Shown here: positions 13,401-23,640 of the stretch, one piece after another
Numbering within the stretch: position 1 is the stretch's first letter
Layout: every line of letters begins with the position of its first letter
From: Branchiostoma belcheri
Lineage: Eukaryota > Chordata > Leptocardii > Amphioxiformes > Branchiostomatidae
Direction: 5' to 3'
Assembly: GCF_001625305.1 (NCBI RefSeq)
Contig: NW_017802458.1
Span: 1-64,000 of the forward strand
Length of the DNA: 64,000 nucleotides
Program-made: the position numbers and the translations under genes
The notes under the pieces: model-generated
What the model was told of the DNA's origin: nothing
Database searches by the model: none
What the model saw: the letters and a program-made list of their open reading frames with translations, nothing else

Positions 13401-16400
13401 TCAACCATAAGATTTACTTGCTGTGGCCTAACGTGTACGGTTTGGTTATAATCAAGCAAGTAATCTTTGATTGTTGGCTGTTTCAGGTAAAATGGAGAGA
13501 ACGACAGACAAGTTGAAAACGTACACAGACATTTCAGGTCTTTCGATACAACGATTGAACAAAGAATGCAGAGCACACAATGTGAATACAAAATTGTCAA
13601 AATCTGCAAAGGTGAATCTGTTATGTCTAGCACTGGATATTTCAACAAGTGGGAAGAACAAGCCATACGATTTCGTGCATAGTTTCCCAGCAGTTTCCCA
13701 GCCTACCCCCCTCGCTTACGCGCCTATCTCCGAAAACATGACCACAAGTGATTTCGTCAACTCTTGCAAAACAGACCAGAAGGAAAGAAGAGATGTGGAA
13801 ATGATGACAAGAGGCCAGAATCAGAATGCTAAGTGGTACGCCATGCGGTCAGGGTCTTTAACCACAACAAAGTTCCATCGGATAGATAGGTTAATGACCG
13901 GTGGCAAGGCATCACCCAGTAGACTAGTCAGTGATTGTATGGGGGACAAGTACAAGAACCTTACAAAGCCTCCTCCACTACCAAATGCCAAGAGTATCAA
14001 ATGGGGAGTAGCAAACGAGTCACTTGCCAGAAATGCATATTCAACAAGGAGAAGACCAAACATTCCAACTTAGTCATAAAGGAGACAGGGTTGATTGTAC
14101 ACAACACCAAATCATACCTGAGGGCTAGTCCGGATGGAGTAGTGTTGTGTGACTGTTGCCCACCTAGAATCCTGGAGATCAAAATGCCCATACAGTGCAG
14201 CCCATGAAGCAATAAGGGGCAACACAAAGATCAAGTATATAGAAGAAGTAGGCAATACATTGGCACTGAAAGGAGGCAACCATGGCTACCTCGAGCAGGT
14301 TCAAGGGTGTATGGCGATCACAAATGTTTCCAAGTGTGACTTTGTGGTCTACACTGTGAAGGACATCGAAGTAATTCATGTTGACTTTGACCCAATTTTC
14401 TGGGCTAACCTAGAGCAACATTTGGACAACTTCTTCCTGAGTCATCTTGTACCTGAACTGTTCAGACGACAGAATCACCCCAACGCCACCTACATTGTGG
14501 ACAAGAGCGACACAGACTCAGATATGGAGGTGGATACAGACAATGTGGTAAATGCATGTTTGTCACTTTATTCATATATCAACAATGTTAAGTAGTACTA
14601 AGAGACTAGAAATGAACAAATGTAACACATAATCAAAATACTAACAGTTGTAACAGAATGCATACACAAGTATCATATTCTTGTGTTACTATAAGTCACA
14701 TCAATAAATAAATAAATGTCACATCAATTGTCAATATCATGCCCTCTAACAAGGCACCAAGTGCAGCAATACTTAGATGTGATAAAAGTACTAACAGTTG
14801 TTACAGAGTGCATACACAAGCAACATGATACCCTTCCTGTCATTAAATCATGTCATTGTTTACTGTCATGTATTTCAGTGAGTCATCAAATACAACATTA
14901 CAAGACTACAGCTGAGAAGAACGGTATCAGCCATGCTGTACCCATCGCAAGTACAGAAACACAGCCCGGCCCAGTGACAGCAGCAGTTACAATTTAAACA
15001 CTTGCCTTTAAAAATTCACTGATTGTACTAGTATCTTAGTTTCAGTATATCTAAATGAAATCAAAGATGCTCTCTTCTGTTGTGTTGTTTGTGTGCTCAG
15101 AAATGGAAGTGTCTGCATGTAGTTTCTGACGAAGGTTGACAATGGGCATCTGGAAATTTATTAAATAGGCACAAACACTGAAGATCTGTTCTGTTATGTC
15201 TTGTTGAGAAATCTTAATAGTAGACCCAAGAATATGAAAAGTACGAATGCGCTGTATAATTCTCTCTATGTGTATCCGTGCACTAGAGATACATTCAGAA
15301 CTAGCAGCCTCTTGGGCTGAAAACTGTGACCTACCACGACCCTTATAGTCAGGTACAATGAGCTGTACCCCCCTGCTCTGAAGTTCTTTAGAAACATTGA
15401 ATCCTTTGTCAGCAATGATTACAGACTTTGGTGGTAGCTGGTTAATAAATGCTGCACTTGTTAGGGTTATGTGTTTATCACTCGCACGCCCTCCATATGC
15501 CTTGGAGACAAAGTTAACTGTGAGGTTGGGTGACATGCCTACCATAAACTTAATCGTGTCTCTGTTCTTATAGTTTAGAGTAAGTCTCCTTTCTCGCTTG
15601 CAGCGTTCCTGCCATTTCCACCTGCAGTTCTGTACAATCGATGACTGACACAAGTCGATCATACCGTCTGAAGCACTCAGGGATTCTGAAATAAATGAAA
15701 ATTATTGATCATAATGGAGTTGTAAGGTAGAGAGATAATGACGACATGTGCTATGTGTTGCCTAAACTAAATGACACCTTGCTAATGTTAATGAAAACAA
15801 TGTCAGTTTGTAAAAGACACAACAGCTTCAGCTTCCACATATGTTAATACATGTATATACTGAAGTTTTAGTCTGTTGTTACATTGACTACTACTATCAG
15901 TCAGAACATCCTTCATAGTATATTAGTTAAAATCCAAGTGTATTTAGGTAGAACAAGAATTCCATGATCTCATACCACCTACCAACTTCCATGGCAATCT
16001 ATCAAAAGCTTCTTGAGTTATTGTGCTAAATCACATACACACACGTACACACGTACACAAAACACACACACACACACACACACACACAAATGCTACTGAA
16101 AACAAAACCTTCTTGGCGAAGGTATTAAAGCTCTGTGGTGGACACAGTAATGTTCAAAGTCAGAAGTAACTCTCACGTTTCTGGTTTATCCCAACTGGTT
16201 TTCATCTCGAACAGCAACCGAAGCTCTCTGTGGAGAAAGTTCAACCATGTCGTGAATATCTTGGAAACTTGACTGGTACTTATGCCGAATCGGCCCGCGA
16301 TTTGTTGGTTGAAATCCCCTGATTTTAATTTCACAAGTACTAAGAAGAACTCCTCTTCAAAAGATAATGATCTTTCTCTTCCACTCCTCTTGGTAGGTGT

Positions 16401-19400
16401 GCAGTCAGTCTCCTGACCTCGCCAGTACTTTAGGTGACCTTTACATATTTTCTTCAAATAGTCACTGACTGCAGAAAATACTGCAAAGTTTGGTAAGTTT
16501 GTGTACCTCTGGAAATCTTTATCACACTCTTTTACAGTGTCCAAACTAAATACTCTCTGCTTCAGCTGTGAATTTTCCTTTTCCAACTCCTGGATTTTCT
16601 TGTACAGTCTTGGCAATTCTTCATCATATATGGAAGGCTTCTCTTTACTTGTTTCTACATAGTCATGTCCATGTTACCTTCCATACGTGTCTAGAGTTTT
16701 CTCTTGCTTCCTCTTGCTTCTTCCTTTCCCGCTGCTGTGCGAAGGCAATTTGGCGATTGCTTGGTCCTGGGGTCTCTTGATCATGTTCAGGGCTAGGGGA
16801 CCATGTGTCGTGACGGCGCCATGGTACTGGTGTCACAGTCCCAGCCTGTATTGCTGTTTTCGAAGTTCTGGATTGACAAACTTTTTGCCAAGGGAAGACA
16901 CTTGGTATGTAACCCGCAGACCCTTTCGTATGGGTGCGTTTCCCTACAAAAAAACAGGAAAAAGAAAATTGTATTAACTCAAAAGATAACTACAAAAATG
17001 TACATGTATACTCTGTGGAATATCTCTGAAATTTTGACCAAATTCCAAAATGTTACACTTACACAGGTCAGCATATGTAATCATAATTTCCATTTGTAAC
17101 CAGTATTGAAAAAAATGAATGATAATACATGTATGTCTCCGCTGAACAACATAGTTTTCACTTCATTACGAACGTAATTTGCATTGCTTAATTCTACCAT
17201 GGTCTGAGTTCTTTTTGAAATGAAATCACATCCACCAATTTTATGTAACGTTACTACAGACCACTCGACGCGATCGACGGTGGGGGGAGGGGGCGTCATA
17301 GCCAAATCATATCACATAACGCGGCGTAAGATAAACGTTATTTGTGAGGGGCAGGGTAGTTGTTAAAATACACAGATACGAATTATCGTACTGACTATTA
17401 AACTCACCTCCTACAAAATGATCTGAGCAGATCCTGTCGTAGTTGCTAGGGACCCAGTCCACTCGCCTTACGCTGGCCTCCCACAGTCGACGTAAATGTC
17501 GATTTGCCTCTCCTTGAGGGAACTTATAGTAGGACCTCTTTACCGTATCTGTTCCCTGTCGGTTTTTACACCCCGGCACGCAACACCTAGAACCTTGATA
17601 AATGGGTTTTTGTTTTCTGACGGCAAAAGCCGCCGCCATGCAAGCTTGAGAGTTCGAAACTAGACCGGATGTTGTCCGTCGCGCAAGGAATTGTGGGATT
17701 TGTGAACGGGGCGAATACAAATTTATGGACAGGACAAAATAAAGATTATCATATGTCAGATCTAAGGATGAATTGTGTGGGATATTATAACTCAGTTATG
17801 ATTGTCAATTCAAATCTACCTTTCTGTAGCATTTAGAGTAGAAAAAGCTTGTTGAAAGTTTACCCGAATAGTTGAAGGTGCTTCCCACAAAACTTGTGGC
17901 TCCCATCACCAAAGCACACAGACCTTGCTGCAGAATTCACAAAAACAGAGGCAATGGTCACAACTAGGGCAAATACATACATTATTACATAATTATGTAC
18001 CTAAACATAACATCACATACAGGCACATGTACAGGTTCCAGTAGTTTTTCTTAGGAACTGGTACATGTACATGTGGTTTTGCATGACGACAGAAACATTG
18101 AAAGATCAACAGAATGTTTACTAGCTTTTACTCTTAAGAGAGGATTATTAATGATGAAAACAAATGTAATGTAAATTCTCTCATCTTTCTCCAATGCCGA
18201 GTTTTCATCTTAGTCACAAAATACGTAATGCCTAGAAAAAAATGTTGTGTTTCCTGTTTCAAAACCGACCCTAGAAAAAACTGCCAACTCTAGCTTTTTT
18301 TTTGTGTGGACCCCTGCATGGGACATAAATTTTTTAAGCTGATCAACCTTTTCTACATGTAGCTCCATATGATCTGAGACCTGAGTGATGAAATGTTGTA
18401 CAATCAGTTTTCCAACATTGACATTGAAAATATAAGTGTCCTCATGCAAGTTTTACTTTGTGAAACAAATGGATAAGTGCATGGAATCACTTAGAGAGAT
18501 CGCCAAAGTGTCAAAAAAAGAAAAAAAAAGATAATCCCTACCTACCAACCCTAATTTCTTCAGGACTGAACCAGGAAACACAACAGTTTTTTTAAGCCTA
18601 ATAAAATTGTACTTGAGTGTAATTAAAGATTTTTTGAGTATAAGTTCTCTCACCTCATCCCTGCCATACATCATGATGTATTTCCCGTTGCTGTGTACCA
18701 GACATCGTCCGAAGTCCATCATGTTATAGTCTGTGTACTTACACCCCCGGAACGTCGGCACTTTTACTGTCTCTAACGCATCAAACAGGTCCTCCACCAT
18801 GACTGAGAGAAAAAAAGAAGTTTAATGTAAGTTAAAGCTGCAATATGTAACTTTAGGATGATAAGAAAGTAAATTTTCTGGTCATTTCTTTACAAAGTAA
18901 TTTGGATCAACCCTACTCCATTGCAAATTAGCACCATTCAGGAAGTGTGGATGCCAAAATATGACATATCACGGGTTTGAAGCTTGAAACACAGCTGTCA
19001 GCCATGTTTGTTTACATTCTGGTAGTTTGTGGTGACACCACAAACTGAGTGCACCTTGTTGGACTATTTTAGCACCAACAATAAATGTCAGCAATGTGAG
19101 ATTATTGCACCAATATGTTGAAAAGTGAGTGTAAATTACCGTTACACAAATATTTCTTAAATTTTTTAAAATAAAATCTTTCAATTGTAGGTGTAAAAAT
19201 GTTACATAATGCTCCTTTAAGGTGCAATTCTTTGGTATACTAGTCAGCCATATTCAGTGGTAAGCAAGCAGGTCTATAAGACGTTCATAAGAACCTTACA
19301 CCTTAAGGTTCAGAGGCCAAGTCACTGAACCTGCGAGTATACACGCTATTTTTACCATTAATTTTGTACATTCAGGCATGTGGATGACTTACTGTTGACC

Positions 19401-22400
19401 TTGGACATGTCTGGCAGGTGATAGTAGAACAGTGGCAGACTGGGGGCAGCTGCACCAATGATCTGCAGCTGTTCAGCTACCTGTTCTGTAAACACAACAA
19501 ATCCAACATTGTCATGAAAGTTCATCTGTGTTGGTAGTTACATGTTTAAAGTTAAAACTTTTGTTCCAACACAAAGAGGGGTGAAGGAAGCCATATACAT
19601 CAGGGCCCATCACCCTTCATTGAACCGTGACGGGGGCCGACATCGTCTACCAGATACCTTTGACCCAGTGTTGACGTCACACTTCAAAGAAGCCACGTGA
19701 CAAGCTTCACTGGGTCAGTCTACTGAGGAAGACCAGAGTGACTGGTCAAAAACTCTAGGTGAGAGAACTTTTTATGTTGGACCAAAAGTTTTAACTTTAA
19801 ACAAATCCAACATTGTTAAGTCAAGGTTGACTCATGTACATTGTATTGTAGTCTCCCCCACCAGACTCCATTGCAGGCTGAATTGATAGTAGAAATTGGC
19901 CTAAAAAGAATGTAGCTGGCCAGGGGAGTTGGAGGGTCCAGTTTCACTGGCTAGCTAAATTATTTTTAGGCCAATTTCTACTATTTCTTCAGCCTGCAAT
20001 GGAGTCTATCTGGTGGAGACTATACATATTATTGCGAACTAGTTTTTTTTTGTAATACTGATTTTTTTATTTTCTAACACTGATAGGGGTGGAAAATAAA
20101 ACTATACCATGGGGCTTCATGTTTTGCCATGGTGAGGTACAGCAAAAAACTCATTCTCACCAAGGGCACAACATTGGAACCTGGAAGGGATTTGAACCCA
20201 GAACCTTTAGGTTAACATGTTATGCTGTTACACTGATACTTACTCCCAGTGGTGGGCCTAAACACACAGGTTGGGAGGGAGGCGATAGCCTGGGCACCGA
20301 TACTCTCTGCATGACGCGCCTGGAGAGGGGAACAAGATAAACACATTATATTTTTAACAACATATTAACACATTTTCAGGAAGGTAATTTGACTGAGATG
20401 TGAGGAGCTCAAATGTCAACCATTGGCACTATGTGTACTCTAAAACAATCACACAAACAAAACAGTGATAATTTGTAATAACCAAGATATTGAAGTGGTG
20501 TGGCTAGGAAGACAACCAGAGGCAAGAAATTGCCTACATTGTTACAGTATTTTGTTTCCCCCTCCAGTTTGCAATGGAGAAGTCAAATAAATAAAGAAGA
20601 AACACTTGCAGTATACTGATCATGAGTACATGTATAGAAGTAAGAGGATGTCTGACCAGTTCTTGGCTGTCCGTGATGCTGCAGCCACCCACGTGGACAA
20701 TCACATTGGTCAGCCTGGAAAAAAATGAGATGTTTCATTCATTTATTTATCAATCTTGTACACACATACACTAATGGAAGTACCCGGTAGTCCCTTTTGC
20801 CTGATTTTCAAGGGAGCCCATGACAGGTATAACATGGTACAAACGTAAATAATACAAGTGAAAAGAAACTCAATTGTTACAAAGATAGAGAACAATGAGA
20901 CACATGCAACATTTGGCAGCCACATTGTATTCTTCTTAAAAATTGTGGACCAAACATAGGCTACCGTACAGTTACAACAAGGCATATCAGGGCTCAGAAT
21001 ACAAATGTACCATCCCTGTTTCCTTTTGAGCTTCCCTCTGCTGCCTAGCCAAATAACCAATACAAATTTGGTGCTAGACGGCTGCATGTACATGTACAAA
21101 TGTACTTCAGCAGGAAGAATGTTACTAGTATTAGTGATTGTCAGAATCACTCAAATTTCACCAAATGCTTCTACAGCTAACTTTTGTGACAGAAAAGTGA
21201 TGAACTTCAATTAGGAAGTTAAGAAGAAACAAAGACATATATTAATTACCTCACCTACAATGAATGTTGACAATTTTCGGATCAGGTTGGAAACAAAAAC
21301 TCCCAAGTTGTACATGTACTTACTTGCCCTTGCCTGCTGACACCCATTTTTCTGCCAGCATCTTTCTCTCAGCCATGGACAGACTAGCACCCTCCCCGGT
21401 ACTCCCACAAACTGTAGCAAGACACGTCAAACATCTTCATCTGCAGTTCTACAGAAAGCAGCTAGGGGGACCAACACTCTTTTTCCATTAGCAGAATCCC
21501 TTCAATTTTTGCAAAATTGCTATGAAAATACAAATAATTTGCAGCAAACACAAAACAATTCTGAACAAAGATAACTATATAGTATGTCCACATTTGTGCC
21601 AAATGGCGCTCAACTGATTGTCCAACAGAAAGTACTACATCTATATATGATGACAGTACAACGGCTGATTTGACTTAATGTACTTATGTACCTTGACTTT
21701 ACTTTTATGTATCAATTATGTTATATACCACTTTAATGTTACAGATTAAGTTCCTTGTTTGACAGTCTCCAGTATGACCTTTGATTTGGATTTATGTGAG
21801 TTTTGCACTGGTGTATATATATACACTGGTGTACATATTTTGCACCCATATGGGCTGGGCAACAAAAAGTCACAAGACAAAAATAATAAAAATTCATTCA
21901 TTCATTGATTCATTCATTGATTCATTCATTTATTATTCATTTGTTCACTCACTCACTCAGGCCTAACAAAATAAATGTTGTGTTTCCTATTACAGTCCAG
22001 AAAAAATTAGGGTCGGTAGGTAGGGATTCCCTTTTTTCTTTTTNNNNNNNNNNNNNNNNNNNNCTTTTCTTTTTTTTTTTTTAGTCAAAGCCGGGACAAT
22101 GAACGTACGATCTGTTTGTACTACACAGAAAATTGGGCAGTACAAAACAGATCGTAAAATTCTTCAACAAAAGAGTTTGTATATAGTAACCTCTAGAAAG
22201 ATTCAGACAAGCGAGATGTACACAGTCTGAACTGAACACTTTTAAAGGTTCTGTAAAGACTGTAATAGGAAACACAACATTTATTTTGTTAGGCCTAAAT
22301 ACAATATAAGTAACCACTAAAATAATTTTCATTTTATTTTTATTTAGTTTTTTTTAAATTCTATTTTATTCCATCCAATTTTATTCTATTTTATACTTTC

Positions 22401-23640
22401 TATACATTATCACACTTCTTCTCTTCTCCAGAGCTACTAAAACTTCAGACCGAATATATTAATGCATTAAACTGTCCAACCAATCACATTGCAGGATACC
22501 GAATATATTAAGACATTTAACTGTCCAACCAATCACATCGCAGGATGTCGAATATATTAATACATTAAAATCCAAGATGGCACCGGCAGATCGGCGCGGC
22601 TCGGCGATTCCTGAACTTTCCATGTATTTTCCTTGGTATTTTACGCGATTCAAGCAAAGAAAACAAGTTGACCACAAGAACAAAAGAGAAATACATCACT
22701 GGAAACCTATTGGTCCATTTTGTTGGGCGGTAATTTCTCATTTCGAGTGAAAATTTACGTGCGTCACAGTGTTGACCACTGGTGTAAAAATCAGTGATTT
22801 TCGGCTCCATCCGAACCAAACACGGCCTGTAAACTTGTCCTGCGTGATTTCTAGATAACTATCGGTAACAAAGACATGGGAAAATATTGTTGCAAAATGA
22901 GAGAGACGGAATCTAAGGTAAATTTCTTTTATTTTAAGGCTGGATTTTCATTTTCCTGGCAGGTTTCCTTGTATGTAGTGATCATCAGTAACAACAAGTA
23001 TGGAATTTTGTTCCGGTCCAAAAAACCGGTCCACTGACGTTTCGGTTTTTTCGGACCGGACCGATAACATTTTTACGGTCCGACCGCTAGCCGCTCGAAA
23101 TTTTTGGTCGGCCCAAAAAAGGCTAGGGTCGGGGGTCTTTTCATAGGGTCGGTCGGGTAACCGGAAACACAACATTTTTTTTCCTAGGCCTCATTCATTC
23201 TTTCATTCATTACAACAGTATATGTATCTACATGTACAATGTACATGTACTTACCAAATGTATTCAGTACTCCCTGTGACACAAGATAGTCAACATATGG
23301 CTCTATCAATGACAAGTTGAGTTCCCTGAAAAAAAAGGGAAGAAAATAAATCTTAAGTTAAATAAGTCTTAAATCTACCTGGAATGTAATATAACTGTAT
23401 GTAATATAAGAATTTAAGGTATCGTTGTAATGAACATTGTAAAATGTAAATGTATTTATTTACAGCTGAATGCCATTTATGTTAAAAGTCTTTTTAAATT
23501 GCACGCAATATGAAGATGTTTTAACTGTTCATCAGTATCACAAAATTGTCATTTATAGAAAACGGGACATACCCATTATCCTTCATGGGGGTGAAAGGTG
23601 CGGCAACCAGCCCATCTATCTGGAAGTCCATGATAGACAT
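4432..23640 (-). CDS. NPL: N-acetylneuraminate lyase, complete in eleven coding exons
   Basis: Cytosolic class I aldolase that splits N-acetylneuraminate (sialic acid) into pyruvate and N-acetylmannosamine. Coding exons in transcript order: 23640-23573, 23325-23255, 21411-21324, 20714-20657, 20319-20244, 19485-19393, 18802-18654, 17927-17864, 11942-11875, 7125-7080, 4586-4432. Every junction has AG and GT borders and keeps phase. The sum is 936 nt, 311 residues plus TAG, close to the usual 320. Seen: substrate-loop motif GSTGEG at residues 49-54, Tyr142 in FYYHLP, Schiff-base Lys173 in RGCKYTD, VMGATSFVGSTFNY, and a C-terminal VSGMDFGPPRPP. The first exon has two in-frame ATGs nine bases apart (23640 and 23631); the upstream one is used here. 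An AG acceptor at 23652-23653 just before it implies an upstream non-coding exon. The intron between 17864 and 11942 contains a whole DNA transposon. Identification is by similarity to the animal NPL family, from memory. Confidence 0.93.
4633..5467. mobile_element. foldback MITE interrupted by a second MITE
   Basis: Outer arms at about 4633-4705 and 5405-5467 are inverted copies; compare GTCATCAGAATGTATTGTGC with the complement of the right end. Further inner inverted matches lie near 5076-5110 and 5355-5395, and a hairpin at 5186-5290. A second element starting CAGGGCTCGAAATT at about 4706 interrupts the left arm; the flanking octamers (TCAACGTT, TTAATGTT) look like a decayed target duplication. 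It sits in the 3' flank and last intron of NPL. Confidence 0.6.
5470..6056. other. AT-rich intron sequence, nothing recognised
   Basis: Intron of NPL. Very AT-rich, with stop codons in all frames apart from small chance ORFs. No repeats or exons recognised. Confidence 0.6.
6062..6335. mobile_element. palindromic MITE built of 20-21-bp units, 5-bp target duplication
   Basis: Termini are CAGGGGTGCC and its complement. The left half carries tandem units of the type TACAGTGCAATTTTACGGAA; the right half carries the same units inverted, so the element folds into one long hairpin. It is flanked by GTTTA on both sides (6057-6061 and 6336-6340). A second copy lies at 33101-33786. CAGGGG ends suggest a hAT relative with 5-bp duplications (inference). 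Confidence 0.85.
6632..6895. mobile_element. dispersed about 260-bp repeat (TTTACCTTCGCA family)
   Basis: One end reads TGTTTACCTTCGCAGAAGG, the other TGTGAAGGTAAACATTATGC followed by GCATTTGCTTTGCAAATG. The middle has CAGACGTCTGTCACCATGG and AGGAGGGATTTAGACTCCTG. Related copies or fragments: 7855-7915, 32035-32290 (inverted), 32668-32770, 37530-37805, 54888-55140, 55770-56010, 56710-56955. The short inverted ends suggest a MITE. No protein. Confidence 0.7.
7338..7375 (-). ncRNA. degenerate hammerhead motif (opposite arm)
   Basis: Same layout as the plus-strand partner, but the conserved GAAA reads AAAA, replacing the essential G12. Stem II and CTGAGGA are intact. Likely inactive. Confidence 0.55.
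7493..7531 (+). ncRNA. hammerhead ribozyme motif, AGCU stem III
   Basis: In order: stem I strand CTA (7493-7495), core CTGAGGA (7496-7502, matching CUGANGA), one extra A, stem II GACCAG/CTGGTC (7504-7509 with 7515-7520, loop AGTGA), GAAA (7521-7524), GC, then UC at 7527-7528 as expected cleavage site, and stem I strand TAG (7529-7531). Stem III is only A-GC-U, a palindrome, so cleavage would need a dimer as proposed for minimal ribozymes of Penelope-like elements. Activity is not shown by sequence. Confidence 0.65.
8225..8465 (-). mobile_element. CR1-like LINE 3' fragment
   Basis: The minus strand encodes a short stretch with IPAQKRT and KYQSYQPRIGVLKN, the C-terminal tail of a non-LTR reverse transcriptase also found at 45547-45804 and 54120-54480. 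Truncated at the 5' side and disrupted afterwards; it lacks the 50-bp tail array of the other copies. Confidence 0.7.
8697..9210. mobile_element. MITE carrying a nested SINE
   Basis: Ends read TAGTCTCTACTAGGCTTC at about 8707 and the complement near 9195, the same family as 19838-20030 and 46025-46410. Internal arms contain GGGAGTTGGTCC and GGACCAACTCCC. A tRNA-derived SINE at about 8743-9042 splits it; GTAGAAA flanks both sides of the insertion. Confidence 0.65.
8743..9042 (-). mobile_element. tRNA-derived SINE inside a MITE
   Basis: On the minus strand the head has a tRNA-like A box (AGCTCAATTGGTAGAGTGC, near 9008-9030) and B box (GTTCAAACCCC). A CTTGTGC-like body motif is absent or diverged; GCACAACTGTG and GCCCAAGGGC occur further on. 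No plausible tRNA acceptor stem closes, so it is not called a tRNA gene. Confidence 0.6.
9253..9642. mobile_element. inverted-repeat element, CTAGTGATGCATACC family
   Basis: Ends TAGTGCTGTGTACCTAAA and the complement of GGTACACAGCACTA. The body is nearly the same as 49432-49835, where a 6-bp target duplication is clear. Interior holds repeated CCGGACTTG motifs. Non-autonomous; a hAT relative is likely. Confidence 0.75.
9756..9960. repeat. two tandem copies of a roughly 100-bp unit
   Basis: The block starting CTTGTAACATAAGCTGCCAG and ending GTTTAAACAAAGAAATCAGG is present twice in a row (about 9765-9855 and 9862-9955), nearly identical. Remaining sequence to 10660 is AT-rich intron with no supported feature. 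Confidence 0.75.
10664..10752. repeat. hairpin
   Basis: GTTACTCAAGCAACTGGATA (10674) pairs with the complement near 10725-10747 around a TTTTGATTTTGATTTTA loop. Probably a small foldback element. Confidence 0.6.
11230..11760. repeat. diverged tandem duplication, relatively GC-rich
   Basis: Two blocks (about 11260-11410 and 11550-11710) share CGTGCATCA, GGTAAAAATA/GGCAAAAATA and TTTTGGCTGCGAACAT/TTTTGACTGCGAACAT. It lies in an NPL intron just beside the exon at 11875. No family recognised; short ORFs here have no recognisable product. Confidence 0.45.
12308..12357. repeat. left terminal inverted repeat of the transposon
   Basis: Pairs with 17664-17714; one single-base gap and about three mismatches. 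Outer bases TCGCCCC next to AT. Confidence 0.88.
13128..13436. mobile_element. GGCC-end MITE copy inside the transposon
   Basis: Right end GATTTACTTGCTGTGGCC followed by TAA; body shared with 50310-50722 (AAAATTTTAAAATGTAGGAA, CGCATTAGATTTGGA). The left end is not clear. It lies just upstream of the YqaJ start, inside the larger transposon. Confidence 0.6.
13492..14595 (+). pseudogene. YqaJ-like exonuclease gene of the transposon, two frameshifts
   Basis: Starts MERTTDKLKTYTDISGLSIQ; the N-terminal part resembles a small SAP-like fold (weak). The nuclease domain follows over three reading frames: frame one gives RSGSLTTTKFHRI and KWGVANESLARNAY up to about 14040; frame two gives ETGLIVHNTKSYLRASPDGV and LEIK (to about 14185); frame three gives CPYSAAHEAI, GYLEQVQGCMAI, CDFVVYTVKD and FWANLEQHLDNFFLSHLVPE. 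These are the usual YqaJ blocks: RxGxLT, GE-like helix, ASPDG with catalytic Asp, E-x-K, and the QGCM helix. Two single-base shifts, near 14046 and in the AAAA at about 14178-14181, break it. In the family, lambda-exonuclease-like nucleases are thought to help transposition. Confidence 0.8.
15054..17639 (-). pseudogene. THAP-HTH-DDE transposase, frameshifted
   Basis: Exon one (17639-17408) encodes a THAP zinc finger: CCVPGC, then CSDHF about 50 residues on, the C2CH pattern; donor GTGAGT. A poorly preserved second part starts at 16943 after an AG acceptor and is broken by shifts. The third (about 16660-16177) holds a coiled coil (KKIQELEKENSQLKQ) and a HTH_Tnp_4 domain (LSFEEEFFLVLVKLKSG, STSQVSKIF). 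The last (from 15685) carries the DDE_Tnp_4 fold: first Asp in VIDCTE, second in IIADKGF, last acidic residue Glu in ARIHIERIIQRIR. The VIDCTE segment runs into a stop at about 15565; the other two are in a different frame, so one extra base near AAAC disrupts the triad. An intact relative would be spliced as above. Confidence 0.8.
16032..16088. repeat. CA microsatellite
   Basis: ACACAC run with a few GT interruptions, inside the transposon between the HTH and DDE exons. Confidence 0.9.
17664..17714. repeat. right terminal inverted repeat of the transposon
   Basis: Complement of 12308-12357. The conserved core CTTGCGCGACGGACAACAT is identical in both ends. The transposase start codon (17639) lies only 25 bp inside, so this end probably also holds its promoter. 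Confidence 0.88.
18227..18603. mobile_element. MITE with AGCCTAATAAAA / TGTTGTGTTTCC ends
   Basis: Left end TGCCTAGAAAAAAATGTTGT then GTTTCCTG; right end CAGGAAACACAACAGTTTTT then AAGCCTA. Same family as 21959-22300 and the partial ends near 22005, 23165 and 48090. NPL intron; the next exon begins 50 bp to the right. Confidence 0.7.
19515..19808. mobile_element. foldback element with damaged hammerhead motif
   Basis: Starts AAAGTTCATCTGTGTTGGTA and ends with the GTTTTAACTTTAAAC complement; same family as 7264-7585. The plus-strand motif (CTGAGGA, GACCAG/CTGGTC, then AAAA-ACTC, 19721-19756) has lost the conserved GAAA G and one stem III base. Confidence 0.65.
19838..20030. mobile_element. hairpin MITE
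   Basis: Arms TAGTCTCC-CCACCAGACTCC (left) and the complement near 20005-20028. Inner inverted blocks GTAGAAATTGGCCTAAAA and TTTTAGGCCAATTTCTAC. Same family as 8697-9210 and 46025-46410. NPL intron. Confidence 0.75.
20105..20240 (-). mobile_element. degenerate tRNA-derived SINE
   Basis: Minus strand has a B-box-like GGGTTCAAATCCC followed by GTTGTGCCCTTGG, the SINE body motif. The A box is mutated. It ends against the NPL exon at 20244. Confidence 0.5.
21888..21960. repeat. ATTC tetranucleotide repeat
   Basis: Imperfect ATTC/ATTG tetramers, ending in CACTCACTCA. Confidence 0.85.
21959..22300. mobile_element. MITE with an assembly gap in its centre
   Basis: Ends AGGCCTAACAAAATAAATGT and its exact complement at about 22280-22300; inverted match extends over about 33 bp through GTTTCCTATTACAGT. 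Twenty N bases (22044-22063) mark a gap in the middle of the palindrome. NPL intron. Confidence 0.85.
22430..22570. repeat. three copies of a 55-bp unit
   Basis: ACCGAATATATTAA-ACTGTCCAACCAATCACAT is repeated in tandem (about 22449, 22497, 22548). Nothing else supported between 22301 and 22950. Confidence 0.65.

Larger units (their letters stand above)
12308..17714. mobile_element. 5.4 kb DNA transposon with THAP-DDE transposase and YqaJ exonuclease (ISL2EU-like), decayed
   Basis: Terminal inverted repeats at 12308-12357 and 17664-17714 match at about 47 of 51 positions and begin TCGCCCC, followed by CACAATTCCTTGCGCGACGG. AT dinucleotides flank both ends (12306-12307, 17715-17716), fitting a 2-bp target duplication. 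It carries a plus-strand YqaJ-family gene (13492-14595) and a minus-strand THAP-HTH-DDE transposase (15054-17639). This pairing is, from memory, the hallmark of the ISL2EU (IS4EU) superfamily. The element sits in an NPL intron between exons 17864-17927 and 11875-11942. Both genes are frameshifted, so this copy should not move by itself. Confidence 0.85.

Noticed and set aside
14716..14997. Extension of the YqaJ gene beyond 14595
   Set aside because: The frame is open but has no recognisable domain; TACTAACAGTTGTTACAG-like repeats suggest duplicated intron or UTR.
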